A DNA stretch of 64,000 nucleotides from Achromobacter aloeverae (GCF_004121055.1 NZ_PYAL01000008.1:372001-436000), one strand, 5' to 3'. Positions 23,106-33,005 are shown, counted from the first letter of the stretch. The notes: generated by a model from the sequence alone, not told the origin. Numbers and translations: made by a program.

Positions 23106-25073
23106 ATGAAGTCCCGCTTTGTCCTGCGCAACGCAGGCCTGCTCGCCTGTCTGGCGCCCGCCTGGGCCTGGGCCCAGCAAACGCCCGCCACCGCCTCCAC
23201 GGCGCCCGCCACCGCCTCCACGGCGCCCGCCATCCCCACCACGCAACTCGGCACCGTCGTCGTCACCGCCGCCCGCAGCGAACAGGCGCTGAAGGACGTG
23301 CTGGGCGACGTCACCGTGATCGGCAGCGAGGAATTGCAGAACGCCGGCCAAAGCAGCCTGGCGGAGGTGCTGTCGCGCAGCCACGGCATCGAATACGCCA
23401 ACAACGGCGGCCCGCAGACCGTCACCAGCCTGTTCATCCGCGGCGCCAACAGCAACCAGACCCTGGTGCTGGTGGACGGCCAGCGCATCAACAACGCCAC
23501 CAACGGCCTGCCGGCGCTCAACGCCCTGCCCGCCAGCAGCATCGATCACGTTGAAATCGTGCGCGGCGCGGCCAGCAGCCTGTATGGATCGGACGCCATC
23601 GGCGGCGTCATCAACATCATCACCAAGCGCAACACCGACAAGCCGCTGTCGGCCTATGCCGACGTCGGTTTCGGCACCTACGGCACCAGCAGCTACAACG
23701 CCGGCCTGTCGGGCGCGTCCAACGGCTGGACCTACAGCCTGTCGACCGGCTACCAGCAAAGCAGCGGCTTCGACGCCACCACCAAGAAGAACTATTATCA
23801 CAACCCCGACAAGGACAGCTACTACCAGAACAACGTGGCCGCCTCGCTGGGTTATGAATGGCTGCGCGGCCAGACCCTGTCGGTCCAGTACTACCGCAGC
23901 TACGTGAATGGCGGCTACGACATGGGTGCGGCGCCGCTGTTCAACGACCGCGCCATCCAGAAGCTGGAAGACTATTCGGTCACCAGCACCAACCGCCTGA
24001 CGGACTTCTGGACCAGCACCCTGCGCTTCGGCGCCTCGGTGGACTACAACCGCAGCGAGAATGCGCCCGGCGACGAGGTCTACGGCAATACGCCCGATGG
24101 ACGCAGCGTGTTCCGCACGCGCCAGACGCAGCTCAATTGGCAGCACGACCTGCAACTGGCCCCGGGCCAGAAGCTGACGCTGGCCTATGAACACCTGGAA
24201 CAGCGCGCCAACGGCGATATCGTCAACTTCAACGACTACCCGGTCACCGTCGGCAATTACGAGCAATCGCGCCGCCTGGTGAATTCGTTCACCGGCGTCT
24301 ATCTCGGCGACTTCGGCCGCCATCACGTGCAGGCCAGCCTGCGCAACGACAACAACTCGCAGTATGGCAACCGCACCACCGGCGGCCTCACCTACGGGTT
24401 CGACATCACGGACAAGGTACGCGCCACCGCCGGCTACAACACCGGTTTCCGCGCGCCGAACTTCAACGAGCTGTACTGGCGCAACGACAGCTTCTTCCAG
24501 GGCAATCCCAACCTGCGCCCCGAGACCTCGCGCAATTACGAGCTGGGCCTGCGCTACCAGGACGACGATGCCGAAGCGGGCGTGACCTACTATCACAACA
24601 ACGTCAAGAACCTGATCATCAACCAGGCCGTCGACCCGTCGAATCCTTTTGGCGTCTACCAGCCCTACAACATCGCCCATGCCGTGCTGGAAGGCGTCAC
24701 GTTCACGGGCATGCGCAAGTTCGGCGATACGCGCATCCGCGCCAGCCTGGACCTGAGCAACCCCCGCAACACCGACACGCACCAGCAATTGCCGCAGCGT
24801 TCGGACACGGTGCTGCGCCTGTCTGCCGACCACCGCTGGGGCAGCTTCCTGCTGGGCGGCGAGGTCTACCTGACCGACGAGCGCAGGGACGCGACGACCG
24901 GCAGCACGCTGGGCGGCTACGGCCTGTTCAACCTGCTGGCGTCGTATGACGTCACGCGCAACGTGCAGGTGTCGGTGCGCTGGAACAATGTCTTCGACAA
25001 GCAGTACACGCTGGTCGACGGCTACCGCACGCCGGGCTCCAACGCATTTGTGAACCTGCGCTGGCGCATGTAG
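23106..25073 (+). CDS. btuB: TonB-dependent vitamin B12 receptor BtuB
   Basis: This 655-residue outer-membrane receptor starts at the ATG after GAGGTCAACTC, has a signal peptide (about residues 1-23, ending AWAWAQ) and a TonB-box region with TQLGTVVVTAARSEQ. The plug domain contains VLVDGQRINNA and EIVRGAASSLYGSDAIGGVINI. The 22-strand barrel ends WNNVFDKQYTLVDGYRTPGSN...WRM. Placement behind a cobalamin riboswitch and before btuF supports B12 rather than siderophore as ligand. A short repeat in the mature N-terminus (ATASTAP twice, from a 21-bp DNA duplication) lies between signal and TonB box, a flexible zone. Expression should fall when cobalamin is plentiful. Confidence 0.95.
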   Translation: MKSRFVLRNAGLLACLAPAWAWAQQTPATASTAPATASTAPAIPTTQLGTVVVTAARSEQALKDVLGDVTVIGSEELQNAGQSSLAEVLSRSHGIEYANNGGPQTVTSLFIRGANSNQTLVLVDGQRINNATNGLPALNALPASSIDHVEIVRGAASSLYGSDAIGGVINIITKRNTDKPLSAYADVGFGTYGTSSYNAGLSGASNGWTYSLSTGYQQSSGFDATTKKNYYHNPDKDSYYQNNVAASLGYEWLRGQTLSVQYYRSYVNGGYDMGAAPLFNDRAIQKLEDYSVTSTNRLTDFWTSTLRFGASVDYNRSENAPGDEVYGNTPDGRSVFRTRQTQLNWQHDLQLAPGQKLTLAYEHLEQRANGDIVNFNDYPVTVGNYEQSRRLVNSFTGVYLGDFGRHHVQASLRNDNNSQYGNRTTGGLTYGFDITDKVRATAGYNTGFRAPNFNELYWRNDSFFQGNPNLRPETSRNYELGLRYQDDDAEAGVTYYHNNVKNLIINQAVDPSNPFGVYQPYNIAHAVLEGVTFTGMRKFGDTRIRASLDLSNPRNTDTHQQLPQRSDTVLRLSADHRWGSFLLGGEVYLTDERRDATTGSTLGGYGLFNLLASYDVTRNVQVSVRWNNVFDKQYTLVDGYRTPGSNAFVNLRWRM

Positions 25074-25119
25074 GATCGTGGCACCGCGCCGCGCGAGCGG
25101 CGCTTGTCCACGGCAAACC

Positions 25120-26163
25120 ATGCGACGCATCCCTTCCGTCATCGCCCCGTTGCGCCTGGCCGCGCGGCGGGGCGTTTTCCTTGCAGGCCTGGTGGCGGCG
25201 ACGCTGGCGACCACGGCGTGCGCCGCCGCGCCGGCGGGCGCGAAGGCCGGCAGGGCCGCGGGCGCCGCCGATTCCGCCCACGCACCGGACGGAACGGATG
25301 CCGGCTTGCCCGATGGTGCGGCGCCCTCCCCGCGTGGCGCCATCACGGTCACCGACGACCAGGGCCGCGACGTCACCCTGGCGCAGCCGGCGGAGCGCGT
25401 CATCACGCTGGCACCGCACGCCACCGAACTGGTCTACGCGGCCGGGGCCGGCGACGCCATGGCAGGCACCATCCTGGGCAGCAATTTCCCGGAAGCGGCC
25501 AGGCAGGTGCCGTCCATCGGCGACGGCACCCAGCCCAATGTGGAGCGCGTGGCCGAGCTGCGCCCCGACCTGGTCATCGCGTGGCTGCCCGGCGCCACGG
25601 AGTCCCTGATGCCCACGCTGAAAACGCTGGGCGTGCCCGTGTTCTACAGCGACCCGCGCCGCCTGGCCGCCATCCCCGACGAAGTCGAGACCCTGGGCCG
25701 CCTGTTCGGCACGGAAGCGGCCGCCGCCAAGGAGGCCGCCAGCCTGCGCGCGCGCCTGGCCACGCTGGCCGAACGCTATCGCGGCCGGCCGCTGGTGCGG
25801 GTCTTCATCCAGGCCGGCAGCAAGCCGCTGTATACGCTGAACAAGCACAGCATCGTCAACGACGCGATCGGCATCTGCGGCGGCGTGAACGTCTTCGCCG
25901 ACGCTCCCGCCACCGCCCCGCAGGTCGGCCTGGAAGCCGTCATGGCCGCCCGGCCGGACGCCGTGGTGGCGGGCGTGGGCGGCATCGAGGACCTGCGCGC
26001 ACTGGCGTCCGCCTGGAAGGAGACCCGCCTGCCGGCCGCCCTGGCGGGCCACGTCTATGGCGTGGACGCGGACCTGCTCTACCGCCCCGGCCCGCGGCTG
26101 GTCGACGCCGCCGAAGCGCTCTGCAAGGTGCTGGACCAGGCGCGGCCGCCGGCGTCCCGCTGA
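25120..26163 (+). CDS. btuF: Cobalamin-binding periplasmic protein BtuF-like
   Basis: This 347-residue protein is a class III substrate-binding protein (helical backbone). It shows ITVTDDQGRDVTLAQPAERVITLAPHATELVYAAGAG (short parts: RVITLAPHATEL, VPSIGDGTQPNVE), LRPDLVIAW and VFIQAGSKPLYT. The N-terminus is exported (RGVFLAGLVAATLATTACA); the lipobox is not canonical, so lipoprotein status is unclear. The ATG at 25120 is preferred; a GTG at 25078, five bases after the btuB stop, is an alternative. Haem and iron-chelate proteins share the fold, but the riboswitch and btuB make cobalamin likely. No BtuC or BtuD partner is in the window. Confidence 0.85.
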   Translation: MRRIPSVIAPLRLAARRGVFLAGLVAATLATTACAAAPAGAKAGRAAGAADSAHAPDGTDAGLPDGAAPSPRGAITVTDDQGRDVTLAQPAERVITLAPHATELVYAAGAGDAMAGTILGSNFPEAARQVPSIGDGTQPNVERVAELRPDLVIAWLPGATESLMPTLKTLGVPVFYSDPRRLAAIPDEVETLGRLFGTEAAAAKEAASLRARLATLAERYRGRPLVRVFIQAGSKPLYTLNKHSIVNDAIGICGGVNVFADAPATAPQVGLEAVMAARPDAVVAGVGGIEDLRALASAWKETRLPAALAGHVYGVDADLLYRPGPRLVDAAEALCKVLDQARPPASR

Positions 26164-26370
26164 CGCGGCGCCGGGCCTTACTGGCCACGACACGACGCCG
26201 ATGAAAACCGCCCGCCGGGCGCGGCGGCGCCCTGCCCCGTGGAAAAAACCCTTCCGCCAACGGGGCGGATCGACGCTTGCGCTGTTTTATGATGGCGGTC
26301 TGGCGCGCGACGCCGTCCCGGCGCGGTCCCAGGGGCCGCTACCCATTCCCGCATCACTTTCGGCATCATC

Positions 26371-27159
26371 ATGGACTCCCAAGACACTTTTTCCATCGCC
26401 GGCCGCAGCTTTCGCTCGCGCCTGGTGGTGGGCACCGGCAAGTACAAGGACTTCGAGCAGACCCGCCAGGCGCTGGACGCCAGCGGCACCGACCTGGTGA
26501 CGGTAGCCATCCGCCGCGTGAATATCGGCCAGAACGCCAACGAACCCAGCCTGCTGGACTTCGTCCCGCCGTCGCAGTTCACCTACCTGCCCAATACCGC
26601 CGGCTGCTATACCGCCGACGAGGCCGTGCGCACGCTGCGCCTGGCGCGCGAGCTGCTGGACGGCCACGACCTGGTGAAGCTGGAGGTGCTGGGCGACCCC
26701 ACCAACCTGTTCCCCAACATGCCGGAAACGCTGAAGGCCACCAAGACCCTGGTGGACGAAGGTTTCAAGGTGATGGTGTATTGCGCCGACGATCCCATCC
26801 AGTCGCGCATGCTGGAGGACCTGGGCGCCTCCGCCATCATGCCGCTGGCGTCGCTGATCGGTTCCGGCATGGGCATCCTCAACCCGTGGAACCTGCGCCT
26901 GATCATCGACCAGGCGCGCGTGCCGGTGCTGGTCGATGCCGGCGTCGGTACCGCCTCGGATGCCGCCATCGCCATGGAACTGGGCTGCGACGGCGTGCTC
27001 ATGAATAGCGCCATTGCCGGGGCACGGAATCCCGTGCTGATGGCCGGGGCCATGAAACTGGCCGTCGAGGCGGGCCGCGCGGCCTTCCTGGCCGGCCGCA
27101 TGCCGCGCAAGCTGTACAGCGCGTCGCCCAGTTCGCCGACCGAAGGCGTGGTGCGGTGA
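26371..27159 (+). CDS. thiG: Thiazole synthase ThiG
   Basis: ThiG condenses deoxyxylulose phosphate, dehydroglycine and the sulfur of ThiS thiocarboxylate into the thiazole ring of thiamine. The 262-residue TIM barrel shows [10 protein letters not shown] at the front, [35 protein letters not shown] and the phosphate-binding end [21 protein letters not shown], given here in shorter parts: [11 protein letters not shown] and [11 protein letters not shown]. The catalytic Lys is expected in KLEVLGD. It overlaps thiD by four bases. The 207 bases upstream hold no ThiS-like ORF and no THI box, so ThiS must be elsewhere and control here is not by TPP riboswitch as far as I can see. Confidence 0.96.
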   Translation: MDSQDTFSIAGRSFRSRLVVGTGKYKDFEQTRQALDASGTDLVTVAIRRVNIGQNANEPSLLDFVPPSQFTYLPNTAGCYTADEAVRTLRLARELLDGHDLVKLEVLGDPTNLFPNMPETLKATKTLVDEGFKVMVYCADDPIQSRMLEDLGASAIMPLASLIGSGMGILNPWNLRLIIDQARVPVLVDAGVGTASDAAIAMELGCDGVLMNSAIAGARNPVLMAGAMKLAVEAGRAAFLAGRMPRKLYSASPSSPTEGVVR

Positions 27160-27992
27160 GCCAGGCCAGACCCATCCCCAATGCGCTGACCATCGCCGGC
27201 GTCGACCCCTCGGGCGGCGCCGGCGTCCTGGCCGACATCAAGGCCATGAGCGCGCTGGGCGCCTATGGCTGCGGCGTCATCGCCGCGCTGACCGCGCAGA
27301 ACACCAAGGGCGTCACCGGCGTCTCCCCGGTGCCCCCCGCCTTCGTCGGGCAGCAGATCGACACGCTGTTCGCCGATGTGCGCATCGACGCCACCAAGAT
27401 CGGCATGCTGGGTCAGCAGCCGGTGATCCAGGTCGTCGCCGAAAAGCTCGCGCGCTGGCGCCCCCTGGACCGCGCCTGGCATGTCGTGCTGGACCCGGTG
27501 ATGGTGGCCAAGAGCGGCGACCTGCTGCTGGAACGCGACGCCGTGGGCGCGCTGCGGGAGGCGCTGCTGCCTCAGGCCACGATGCTGACCCCCAACCTGC
27601 CGGAAGCCGGCGTGCTGCTGGAAGAGCGCCCGGTCGAGTCGGTGAAGGAAATGCGCCGCGTGGCCGAGCGCCTGCGCAACAAGATGGCCTACGACGGCCA
27701 GCGCTGGGTCATGCTCAAGGGTGGCCATCTGCCGGGCAATGACGTCATCGATCTGCTGCACGACGGCGACCGCATGATCGAACTGCCGGGTCACCGCATC
27801 GAAACCGCCAACACGCACGGTACGGGCTGCACGCTGTCGGCCGCGCTGGCGGCCCTGCTGCCCCAGATCGACGACGTGCCCGAAGCGGCGCGGCGGGCCA
27901 AGGCCTATCTGACCGAGGCCATCCGCCACGCGGGGCGCCTGCAGGCAGGCGGCGGCCACGGGCCGGTGCACCACTTCCACGCCTGGTGGTAG
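27156..27992 (+). CDS. thiD: Hydroxymethylpyrimidine / phosphomethylpyrimidine kinase ThiD
   Basis: ThiD phosphorylates HMP and HMP phosphate to HMP pyrophosphate, the pyrimidine half of thiamine. This 278-residue ribokinase-fold protein shows [20 protein letters not shown] near the start (short: [10 protein letters not shown]), AKIGMLGQ-like [31 protein letters not shown] and the ATP-binding, catalytic [15 protein letters not shown] (Asp replaced by the family-usual THGTGC). It begins with GTG overlapping the thiG stop (GTGA), so the two are translationally coupled. With thiC under the TPP riboswitch 12 kb away, the pathway genes are split into at least two loci. Confidence 0.95.
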   Translation: MSQARPIPNALTIAGVDPSGGAGVLADIKAMSALGAYGCGVIAALTAQNTKGVTGVSPVPPAFVGQQIDTLFADVRIDATKIGMLGQQPVIQVVAEKLARWRPLDRAWHVVLDPVMVAKSGDLLLERDAVGALREALLPQATMLTPNLPEAGVLLEERPVESVKEMRRVAERLRNKMAYDGQRWVMLKGGHLPGNDVIDLLHDGDRMIELPGHRIETANTHGTGCTLSAALAALLPQIDDVPEAARRAKAYLTEAIRHAGRLQAGGGHGPVHHFHAWW

Positions 27993-28189
27993 GCGCAAGC
28001 CTCCCCGGCTGCGCGGCAGGGTCCCTGCTGCCGGCGTTGCCGGGGAGACTTGGCAAGCCTTTAAGGGGTTTATAAGGCAGTCACCCCGTTGCAGCCACGG
28101 CAGCGGCAGGAAAGCCGCCGCCGCCCACCCCGCCGCGCAAGCCGGTACAATGGCCCCCGCCGTCATCTCCGAAATTTTTCCGTGCTGTC

Positions 28190-28870
28190 ATGAACGCATC
28201 CACTCTGCCCGACATTGAACAAGCCCGCTTCAACATGGTGGAACAGCAAATCCGCCCTTGGGATGTGCTGGACGAAAACGTGTTGGCCGCCTTGTTCAAG
28301 GTGCGTCGCGAACAATTCGTTCCCCCCGCGTATCGCGCGCTGGCCTTCTCCGACCTGGAGATCCCGCTGGAGATCAATGCGGTGGACACGCGCCAGAACA
28401 TGCTGGCGCCCAAGATCGAAGCCCGCCTGGCGCAGGAACTGCTGCTCAAGCCAACCGATGCCGTGCTGGAAATCGGCACCGGTTCCGGCTACCAGGCCGC
28501 GCTGCTGGCCGCGCTGGCGCAACAGGTCACCACGGTGGAAATCGACAGCCGCCTGGTTGCCTTCGCGCAGCAGAACCTGCAGTTGAACAATGTCGGCAAC
28601 GTCAAGGTCGAGACCGGCGACGGCCGTAATGGCTGGGGCACCACCGAATACGACGCGATCCTCATCACCGGCTCCGTGCCCGTGGTGCCGGATGGCCTGA
28701 AGTACCAGTTGCGCATCGGCGGCCGCATGGTCGTGATTGTCGGCCAGGCGCCCGTCATGACCGCCTGTCGCATCACGCGCAGCACCGCGGCCAGCTTCGA
28801 GACGGTCAATCTGTTCGAAACCGTCGTCAAGCCCCTGCGCGGCGCCACCGTCTCCCAGTTCAAATTCTAG
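28190..28870 (+). CDS. pcm: Protein-L-isoaspartate O-methyltransferase family protein
   Basis: This 226-residue SAM-dependent methyltransferase belongs to the PCMT family, which repairs isoaspartyl residues in aged proteins. N-terminal NMVEQQIRPWDVLD and RREQFVPPAYRALAFSD, the AdoMet motif VLEIGTGSGYQAALLAALA, the second motif VETGDGRNGW and the substrate-side ITGSVPVVPDGL are all visible. The shorter N-terminus (NMVEQQIRPW) is typical of the beta-proteobacterial version found near tolC-type genes; here it instead faces hldC across a strong hairpin. Cytoplasmic. The catalytic specificity for isoaspartate is inferred from family only. Confidence 0.88.
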   Translation: MNASTLPDIEQARFNMVEQQIRPWDVLDENVLAALFKVRREQFVPPAYRALAFSDLEIPLEINAVDTRQNMLAPKIEARLAQELLLKPTDAVLEIGTGSGYQAALLAALAQQVTTVEIDSRLVAFAQQNLQLNNVGNVKVETGDGRNGWGTTEYDAILITGSVPVVPDGLKYQLRIGGRMVVIVGQAPVMTACRITRSTAASFETVNLFETVVKPLRGATVSQFKF

Positions 28871-28879
28871 TGGGCCCAA

Positions 28880-28908
28880 CCCCGTACCGCGCTGCGCGCG
28901 GTACGGGG
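28880..28908. terminator. Perfect 13-bp hairpin between convergent genes
   Basis: CCCCGTACCGCGC and GCGCGGTACGGGG pair perfectly around the loop TGC. It lies ten bases after the pcm stop and directly beside the stop of the convergent hldC gene. There is no T run on either side, so it is either a bidirectional terminator of the Rho-assisted kind or a transcript-stabilising hairpin. Confidence 0.65.
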
Positions 28909-28909
28909 G

Positions 28910-29404
28910 TCACCCCTTCCGGATTTTTGTGACCAGGGCGGTGGTGGAGCGCTGGAACTCGAAGGGGATGGCCACGGCGCGGCCGCCCCAGCTGCGCACC
29001 AGCGCGGTCTCCGGCAGCTTTTCCATGTCATAGTCGCCGCCCTTGACGATGATGTCGGGGCGCAGCTCGGCGATCAGTTCCTGCGGCGTATCTTCGTCGA
29101 ACCACGTGACGGCGCTCACGCAGGCCAGCGCGGCCAGCATGGCGGCGCGATCATGCTCATTGTTCAACGGACGTTCCGGCCCCTTGCCCAGGCGGCGGAC
29201 GGACGCGTCCGTGTTGACGGCCACGACCAGGGTGGCGCCCAACTGGGCCGCCTCGTCCAGGTAGGTGACATGGCCACGGTGCAGGATGTCGAACACACCG
29301 TTGGTAAACACCAGCGGGCGCGCCAGGCGGCCTTCCGCGATGGCAGCGGCACAGGCCTGGCGAGTAAGGATCTTGGATACGTAGCGGGCTGTCATGCCGG
29401 CCAT
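28910..29404 (-). CDS. rfaE2: D-glycero-beta-D-manno-heptose 1-phosphate adenylyltransferase (RfaE2/HldC)
   Basis: This 164-residue cytidylyltransferase-fold enzyme makes ADP-heptose from heptose 1-phosphate for the LPS core. The nucleotidyl motif HRGH occurs in TNGVFDILHRGHVTYL, followed by VVAVNTDASVRRLGKG, the ENERGY-like NNEHDRAAMLAALACVSAV, DTPQELIAELRPDIIVKG and an end near STTALVTKIR. E. coli fuses this domain to the HldE kinase; here it is a separate protein, as in other beta-proteobacteria, so the kinase (HldA) lies elsewhere. Two starts (first and fourth codon Met) are possible. It is downstream of the ferritin-like gene by 134 bases. Confidence 0.94.
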   Translation of the reverse strand: MAGMTARYVSKILTRQACAAAIAEGRLARPLVFTNGVFDILHRGHVTYLDEAAQLGATLVVAVNTDASVRRLGKGPERPLNNEHDRAAMLAALACVSAVTWFDEDTPQELIAELRPDIIVKGGDYDMEKLPETALVRSWGGRAVAIPFEFQRSTTALVTKIRKG

Positions 29405-29538
29405 TTTACGGGACGGCGCACACGATGCTCACCGGACCGGGCTGGACTGGAGCGGGGCGCTTCAGGACCCGTTCTCAGGACCAGGCTTCGGGCCCGCCCC
29501 CTACCCCGGAACAGGCCTCGCCTCCCTTGCCAGCCCGC

Positions 29539-30441
29539 TCAGGCGCCGACCAGGCTCTGTTCGCCGACACCCGGCGGCAGGATGAGGCCGGACTTGCCGC
29601 CCATCGCCGCCATGGTTTCCTTGCGATAACGGTTCAGGTCCTTGGCCGACTCGAACGTGCGGTCCAGCAGCTTGGACAGGATGTGCAGGATGCGGTCGCC
29701 GACCTTCTTTTCCCAGCCGCCGTCGAAACGGATCTGCGAATCCAGCCAACGCTCCAGCCAGCCCGGATCGGGCAACCTGGATTGCACCGTGTCGTTGGGG
29801 AACATGTCCTTGTTGACGTGCAGGTTGGTCGGATGCAGCGCCTGCTGGGTGCGACCGGCCGACGCCATCAGCATGCCGATCTTCGAGAAGGCCATCTTGG
29901 CCTGCTGGCAGGTCTCTTCGCCCCGGTCGAACAGCGCGCGGCGCATGTATTGCAGATAGGCGCCGGCATGACGCGCCTCGTCCTTGGCGATGGTGCTGTA
30001 GATGGCACGAATCACCGGCTCCGTATGCCACTCGGCGGCGCAACGGTACCAGTGATTCAGGCGAACCTCGCCGCAGAAATGCAGCATCAGCGTTTCCAGC
30101 GCGGGCGCCTGGTCGAATTCGAAACGCACCTTGTGCAGCTCTTCTTCCGTCGGCATCAGGTCCGGGCAGAAGCGGCGCAAGTATTCCATCAACACCAGCG
30201 AATGCTTCTGTTCCTCGAAGAACCAGACCGACATGAAGGCGCTGAAATCGCTGTCGCCACGGTTGTCGCGCAGGAACATCTCCGTCGCGGGCAAGGCGGC
30301 CCACTCCGTGATGGCGTTCATCTTGATCGTATTGGCCTGTTCGTCCGACAGCTTGCTCCGATCAAAGTCGTCCCAGGGTATGTCGGTCGCCATATTCCAG
30401 CGCACGGCTTCCATGGTTTTGAAGAGTTCGGGATAAAGCAT
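29539..30441 (-). CDS. Ferritin-like di-iron carboxylate protein
   Basis: This is a 300-residue, mostly helical protein starting at MLYPELFKTME; the longer open frame upstream lacks coding character. Four metal-ligand positions of a di-iron four-helix bundle are visible: Glu in LPATEMFLRD, an ExxH pair in FFEEQKHSLV, Glu in HFCGEVRLNHWYR and a second ExxH in AKDEARHAGAYL. This pattern is shared by ribonucleotide reductase-like, acyl-ACP desaturase-like and hydroxylase families. It has no N-terminal export signal. It lies 261 bases downstream of ubiB on the same strand. It could be a desaturase or hydroxylase; substrate and reductase partner are unknown. Confidence 0.75.
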   Translation of the reverse strand: MLYPELFKTMEAVRWNMATDIPWDDFDRSKLSDEQANTIKMNAITEWAALPATEMFLRDNRGDSDFSAFMSVWFFEEQKHSLVLMEYLRRFCPDLMPTEEELHKVRFEFDQAPALETLMLHFCGEVRLNHWYRCAAEWHTEPVIRAIYSTIAKDEARHAGAYLQYMRRALFDRGEETCQQAKMAFSKIGMLMASAGRTQQALHPTNLHVNKDMFPNDTVQSRLPDPGWLERWLDSQIRFDGGWEKKVGDRILHILSKLLDRTFESAKDLNRYRKETMAAMGGKSGLILPPGVGEQSLVGA

Positions 30442-30702
30442 GAGATGTAGGCCCTGATGATGTTCGAAAATCCCACCCCTCAGGTCGCTGGCCGCGATAA
30501 ACGCGCAAGTCTCCCCTCCGGACACGGGCGCGCAAGGCGCCTGGGATCGGGTTTGTAATCGGCCGGACGGAAATTGAATGCGCGTACGACCACGGGGCCC
30601 CCAAAGCCCCGCAATCGCCTTTATCGCTCTCGCGTGCGAACGTGTAATGACAGAATTATGTCAGAAACATGACGACCCCCTGGAATGAGGGGTGGCATGC
30701 TC

Positions 30703-32256
30703 CTAACGGACATTGAACCAGATAACCAGCGCCACCCCCACGGCAAGCACCGCCGCGATGACCATGAGCAGGCGATTGCCGTGTTCCCGGGCCTTGCGCA
30801 GGCGGCCGAGTTCGACCAGGACGGCCGGTTCGACATTGGGGCGGGACAGGCGCTCGTGCAGCAGGCGCGGCAGCGCCGGCAGCATCTGCGACCATTGCGC
30901 GGCCTCCTTCTCCAACTGCTGGCGCAGGCCGGCCAGGCCCATGCGTTCGCGCATCCAGCGCTCCAGATAGGGCTTGGCCGTTTTCCACAGGTCGAGATTG
31001 GGGTCGAGCTCGCGCCCCAGTCCCTCCACATTCAGCAAGGTCTTCTGCAGCAGCACCAGCTGTGGCTGGATTTCCACATTGAAGCGGCGTGAAGTCTGGA
31101 ACAGGCGCAACAATACCTGACCCAGCGAAATCTCGGACAGGGGCCGGTCGAAGTAAGGTTCGCAGACGGCGCGCACCGCGCCCTCCAGCTCTTCCTCGCG
31201 CGTGTCGGCCGGCACCCAGCCCGATTCGATGTGCAATTGCGCCACGCGCCGGTAGTCGCGGCGGAAGAAGGCCAGGAAATTCTGCGCCAGGTAGTTCTTG
31301 TCGAACTCCGACAAGGATCCCACGATGCCGAAGTCCAGCGCGATGTAGTGGCCCAGCGTCTGCGGCCGGTCGGAAACGTAGATATTCCCCGGGTGCATGT
31401 CGGCATGGAAGAAGCCGTCGCTGAACACCTGGGTAAAGAAGATCTCGACGCCCGTGCGCGCCAGCTTGGGAATATCGATGCCCGCGGCACGCATGCGTTC
31501 GACCTGGCCCACGGGAATGCCGTACATGCGCTCCATCGTGAAAATGGTGCTGGTGGTGAATTCCCAGATCACCTCGGGCACGATGAGCACGCCACCCCGC
31601 CCGGAATCCGGGCCGAAGTTGCGGCGCAACTGGCTGCAATTGGAGGCTTCGCGTACCAGGTCCAGTTCGTCATGCAGGTATTTGTCGAACTCGGCCACCA
31701 CCTCGCGCGGCTTCAGGCGCCGCCCATCGGGGCCCAGGCGTTCGATGACGCCCGCCAGCATGCGCAGCAGCGCCATGTCTTTTTCGATGATGCCCAGCAT
31801 GCCCGGCCGCAACACCTTGACCGCCACTTCGCGGCCGTCGTGCAGCACCGCGAAATGCACCTGGGCGATGGAGGCCGACGCGACGGGGTCCACCTCGAAA
31901 TGCTTGAACAGCGTCGCCGGCGGCGCCCCCAGCGCGGTTTCGATGCACTCGGCCGCCTGCTTGGAGGGGAAAGGCGGCACGCGGTCCTGCAACAGGGCCA
32001 GCTCGTTGGCGATGTCAGCGGGAATCAGGTCGCGGCGAGTCGACAATACCTGGCCGAATTTGACGAAGATGGGTCCCAGCGATTCCAGCGCCCGGCGCAG
32101 GCGCACGCCGCGCGGCGTGCGTGGTCGCGTGCCGAAGCGAACGACGCGCAGCAACAGCGCGGCCAACGGATGCTTCAGGCTGGAAAGTACCAGCTCGTCC
32201 AGGCCATAACGCAAGGCAACGAAGACGATACGGACAAAACGCAGAAAGGTCAGCAT
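30703..32256 (-). CDS. ubiB: Ubiquinone biosynthesis kinase-like protein UbiB
   Basis: UbiB is an ADCK/ABC1-family atypical kinase (ATPase) needed for ubiquinone production, attached to the inner membrane. The 517-residue protein starts [12 protein letters not shown] and carries the KxGQ-like [16 protein letters not shown], the Ala-rich ATP loop region [20 protein letters not shown], and the catalytic/metal motifs [11 protein letters not shown] and [10 protein letters not shown]-terminal hydrophobic anchor ([19 protein letters not shown]) closes the protein. The long upstream extension of the frame overlaps ubiJ and is rejected. It starts six bases after the ubiJ stop and is certainly co-transcribed with it. 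Confidence 0.95.
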   Translation of the reverse strand: MLTFLRFVRIVFVALRYGLDELVLSSLKHPLAALLLRVVRFGTRPRTPRGVRLRRALESLGPIFVKFGQVLSTRRDLIPADIANELALLQDRVPPFPSKQAAECIETALGAPPATLFKHFEVDPVASASIAQVHFAVLHDGREVAVKVLRPGMLGIIEKDMALLRMLAGVIERLGPDGRRLKPREVVAEFDKYLHDELDLVREASNCSQLRRNFGPDSGRGGVLIVPEVIWEFTTSTIFTMERMYGIPVGQVERMRAAGIDIPKLARTGVEIFFTQVFSDGFFHADMHPGNIYVSDRPQTLGHYIALDFGIVGSLSEFDKNYLAQNFLAFFRRDYRRVAQLHIESGWVPADTREEELEGAVRAVCEPYFDRPLSEISLGQVLLRLFQTSRRFNVEIQPQLVLLQKTLLNVEGLGRELDPNLDLWKTAKPYLERWMRERMGLAGLRQQLEKEAAQWSQMLPALPRLLHERLSRPNVEPAVLVELGRLRKAREHGNRLLMVIAAVLAVGVALVIWFNVR

Positions 32257-32261
32257 GGCGT

Positions 32262-33005
32262 TCAGGCTTGCCCCACTGCTGACTTGCCGCCCGCCGGCAT
32301 GCCGTCCATTTGCATGCCGTCCATTTGCATGCCGCCCGCCCGCCTGCCGCCGTCCAGCCGGCCCAGGCGCGCATCCAGCCGCGCCAGTCGAGCCGCCAGG
32401 GCATCGACGCTGCCGGCAGCGCGGGCGATGCCGTCGCGCCACCCCTCCATCACCGGACGATTGGCCAGCACACCCTGCTCGTAGGACAGGAACTCGGCCA
32501 CGTTGCCGCCGACGCGCTGCGCGACGTCCCGCGCCCCGCGCGCGACGCTGCGCACGCCTTGCGTCAGGCGGGTGGCGGGGATGTCACCGACGACGCGCGC
32601 CAGTTCGTCCTCCACGTCCCAACGCAGATTGGCGGCAAGCTCGGCGACCACCTGGGCCAGCCCGGCATCGCCGGAGATGTGCGTCATGTCGGCGAACGCA
32701 TCGGCCCGTTCGCGCGGCGAGGCGTTCGCCAGCGCCCTTCCTTCCTCGCCCAGCAAGCGCGCGAGGCTGAACTTGCCGCTGTCCAGCGTCAGCGTGACGT
32801 CGGGCACGATGGCGTCAGCGGCGACATCGGCATAGCCCTGTGCATCCACCGTCAGCGACAACTGGAACCCACTGAACGAGAGCCGCACCGTCTTGCCCGC
32901 ATGGCGGGCCAGGCGGTCGCGCGCCCACTCCTCGCGCTTGAGTAGGGCGTTGAGCGCGCCGCACAGGACGCGCGACGGACGGGGCAAGGCAGGGAAAGGC
33001 AACAT
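32262..33005 (-). CDS. ubiJ: Ubiquinone biosynthesis accessory factor UbiJ
   Basis: UbiJ is an SCP2-fold lipid-binding factor that, with UbiK, helps hold the ubiquinone hydroxylase complex. This 247-residue protein begins [11 protein letters not shown] and has an SCP2-like domain (about residues 12-115: [49 protein letters not shown]) and a helical part with [13 protein letters not shown]. It ends in a low-complexity tail with the repeat MQMDG. It is five bases from ubiB and shares the ubi order known from E. coli, except that a Tim44-like gene separates it from ubiE. The tail repeats are unusual and in-frame. Confidence 0.9.
   Translation of the reverse strand: MLPFPALPRPSRVLCGALNALLKREEWARDRLARHAGKTVRLSFSGFQLSLTVDAQGYADVAADAIVPDVTLTLDSGKFSLARLLGEEGRALANASPRERADAFADMTHISGDAGLAQVVAELAANLRWDVEDELARVVGDIPATRLTQGVRSVARGARDVAQRVGGNVAEFLSYEQGVLANRPVMEGWRDGIARAAGSVDALAARLARLDARLGRLDGGRRAGGMQMDGMQMDGMPAGGKSAVGQA
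32297..32341. repeat. 15-bp tandem repeat in the ubiJ tail
   Basis: GCATGCCGTCCATTT occurs twice head to tail (32297-32311, 32312-32326), with a third diverged copy after it. On the coding strand it gives the five-residue repeat MQMDG twice, then MPAGG. As 15 is divisible by three, slippage would change the UbiJ tail length without breaking the frame. Confidence 0.85.

Noticed and set aside
26164-26370. A thiS gene or THI box before thiG
   Set aside because: No short ORF ending in Gly-Gly and no CTGAGA/GATAATGCC elements were found.
32262-32442. Long N-terminal extension of UbiB
   Set aside because: The extension is the ubiJ tail repeat read in another frame ([11 protein letters not shown]); UbiB homologues start at MLTFLRF.
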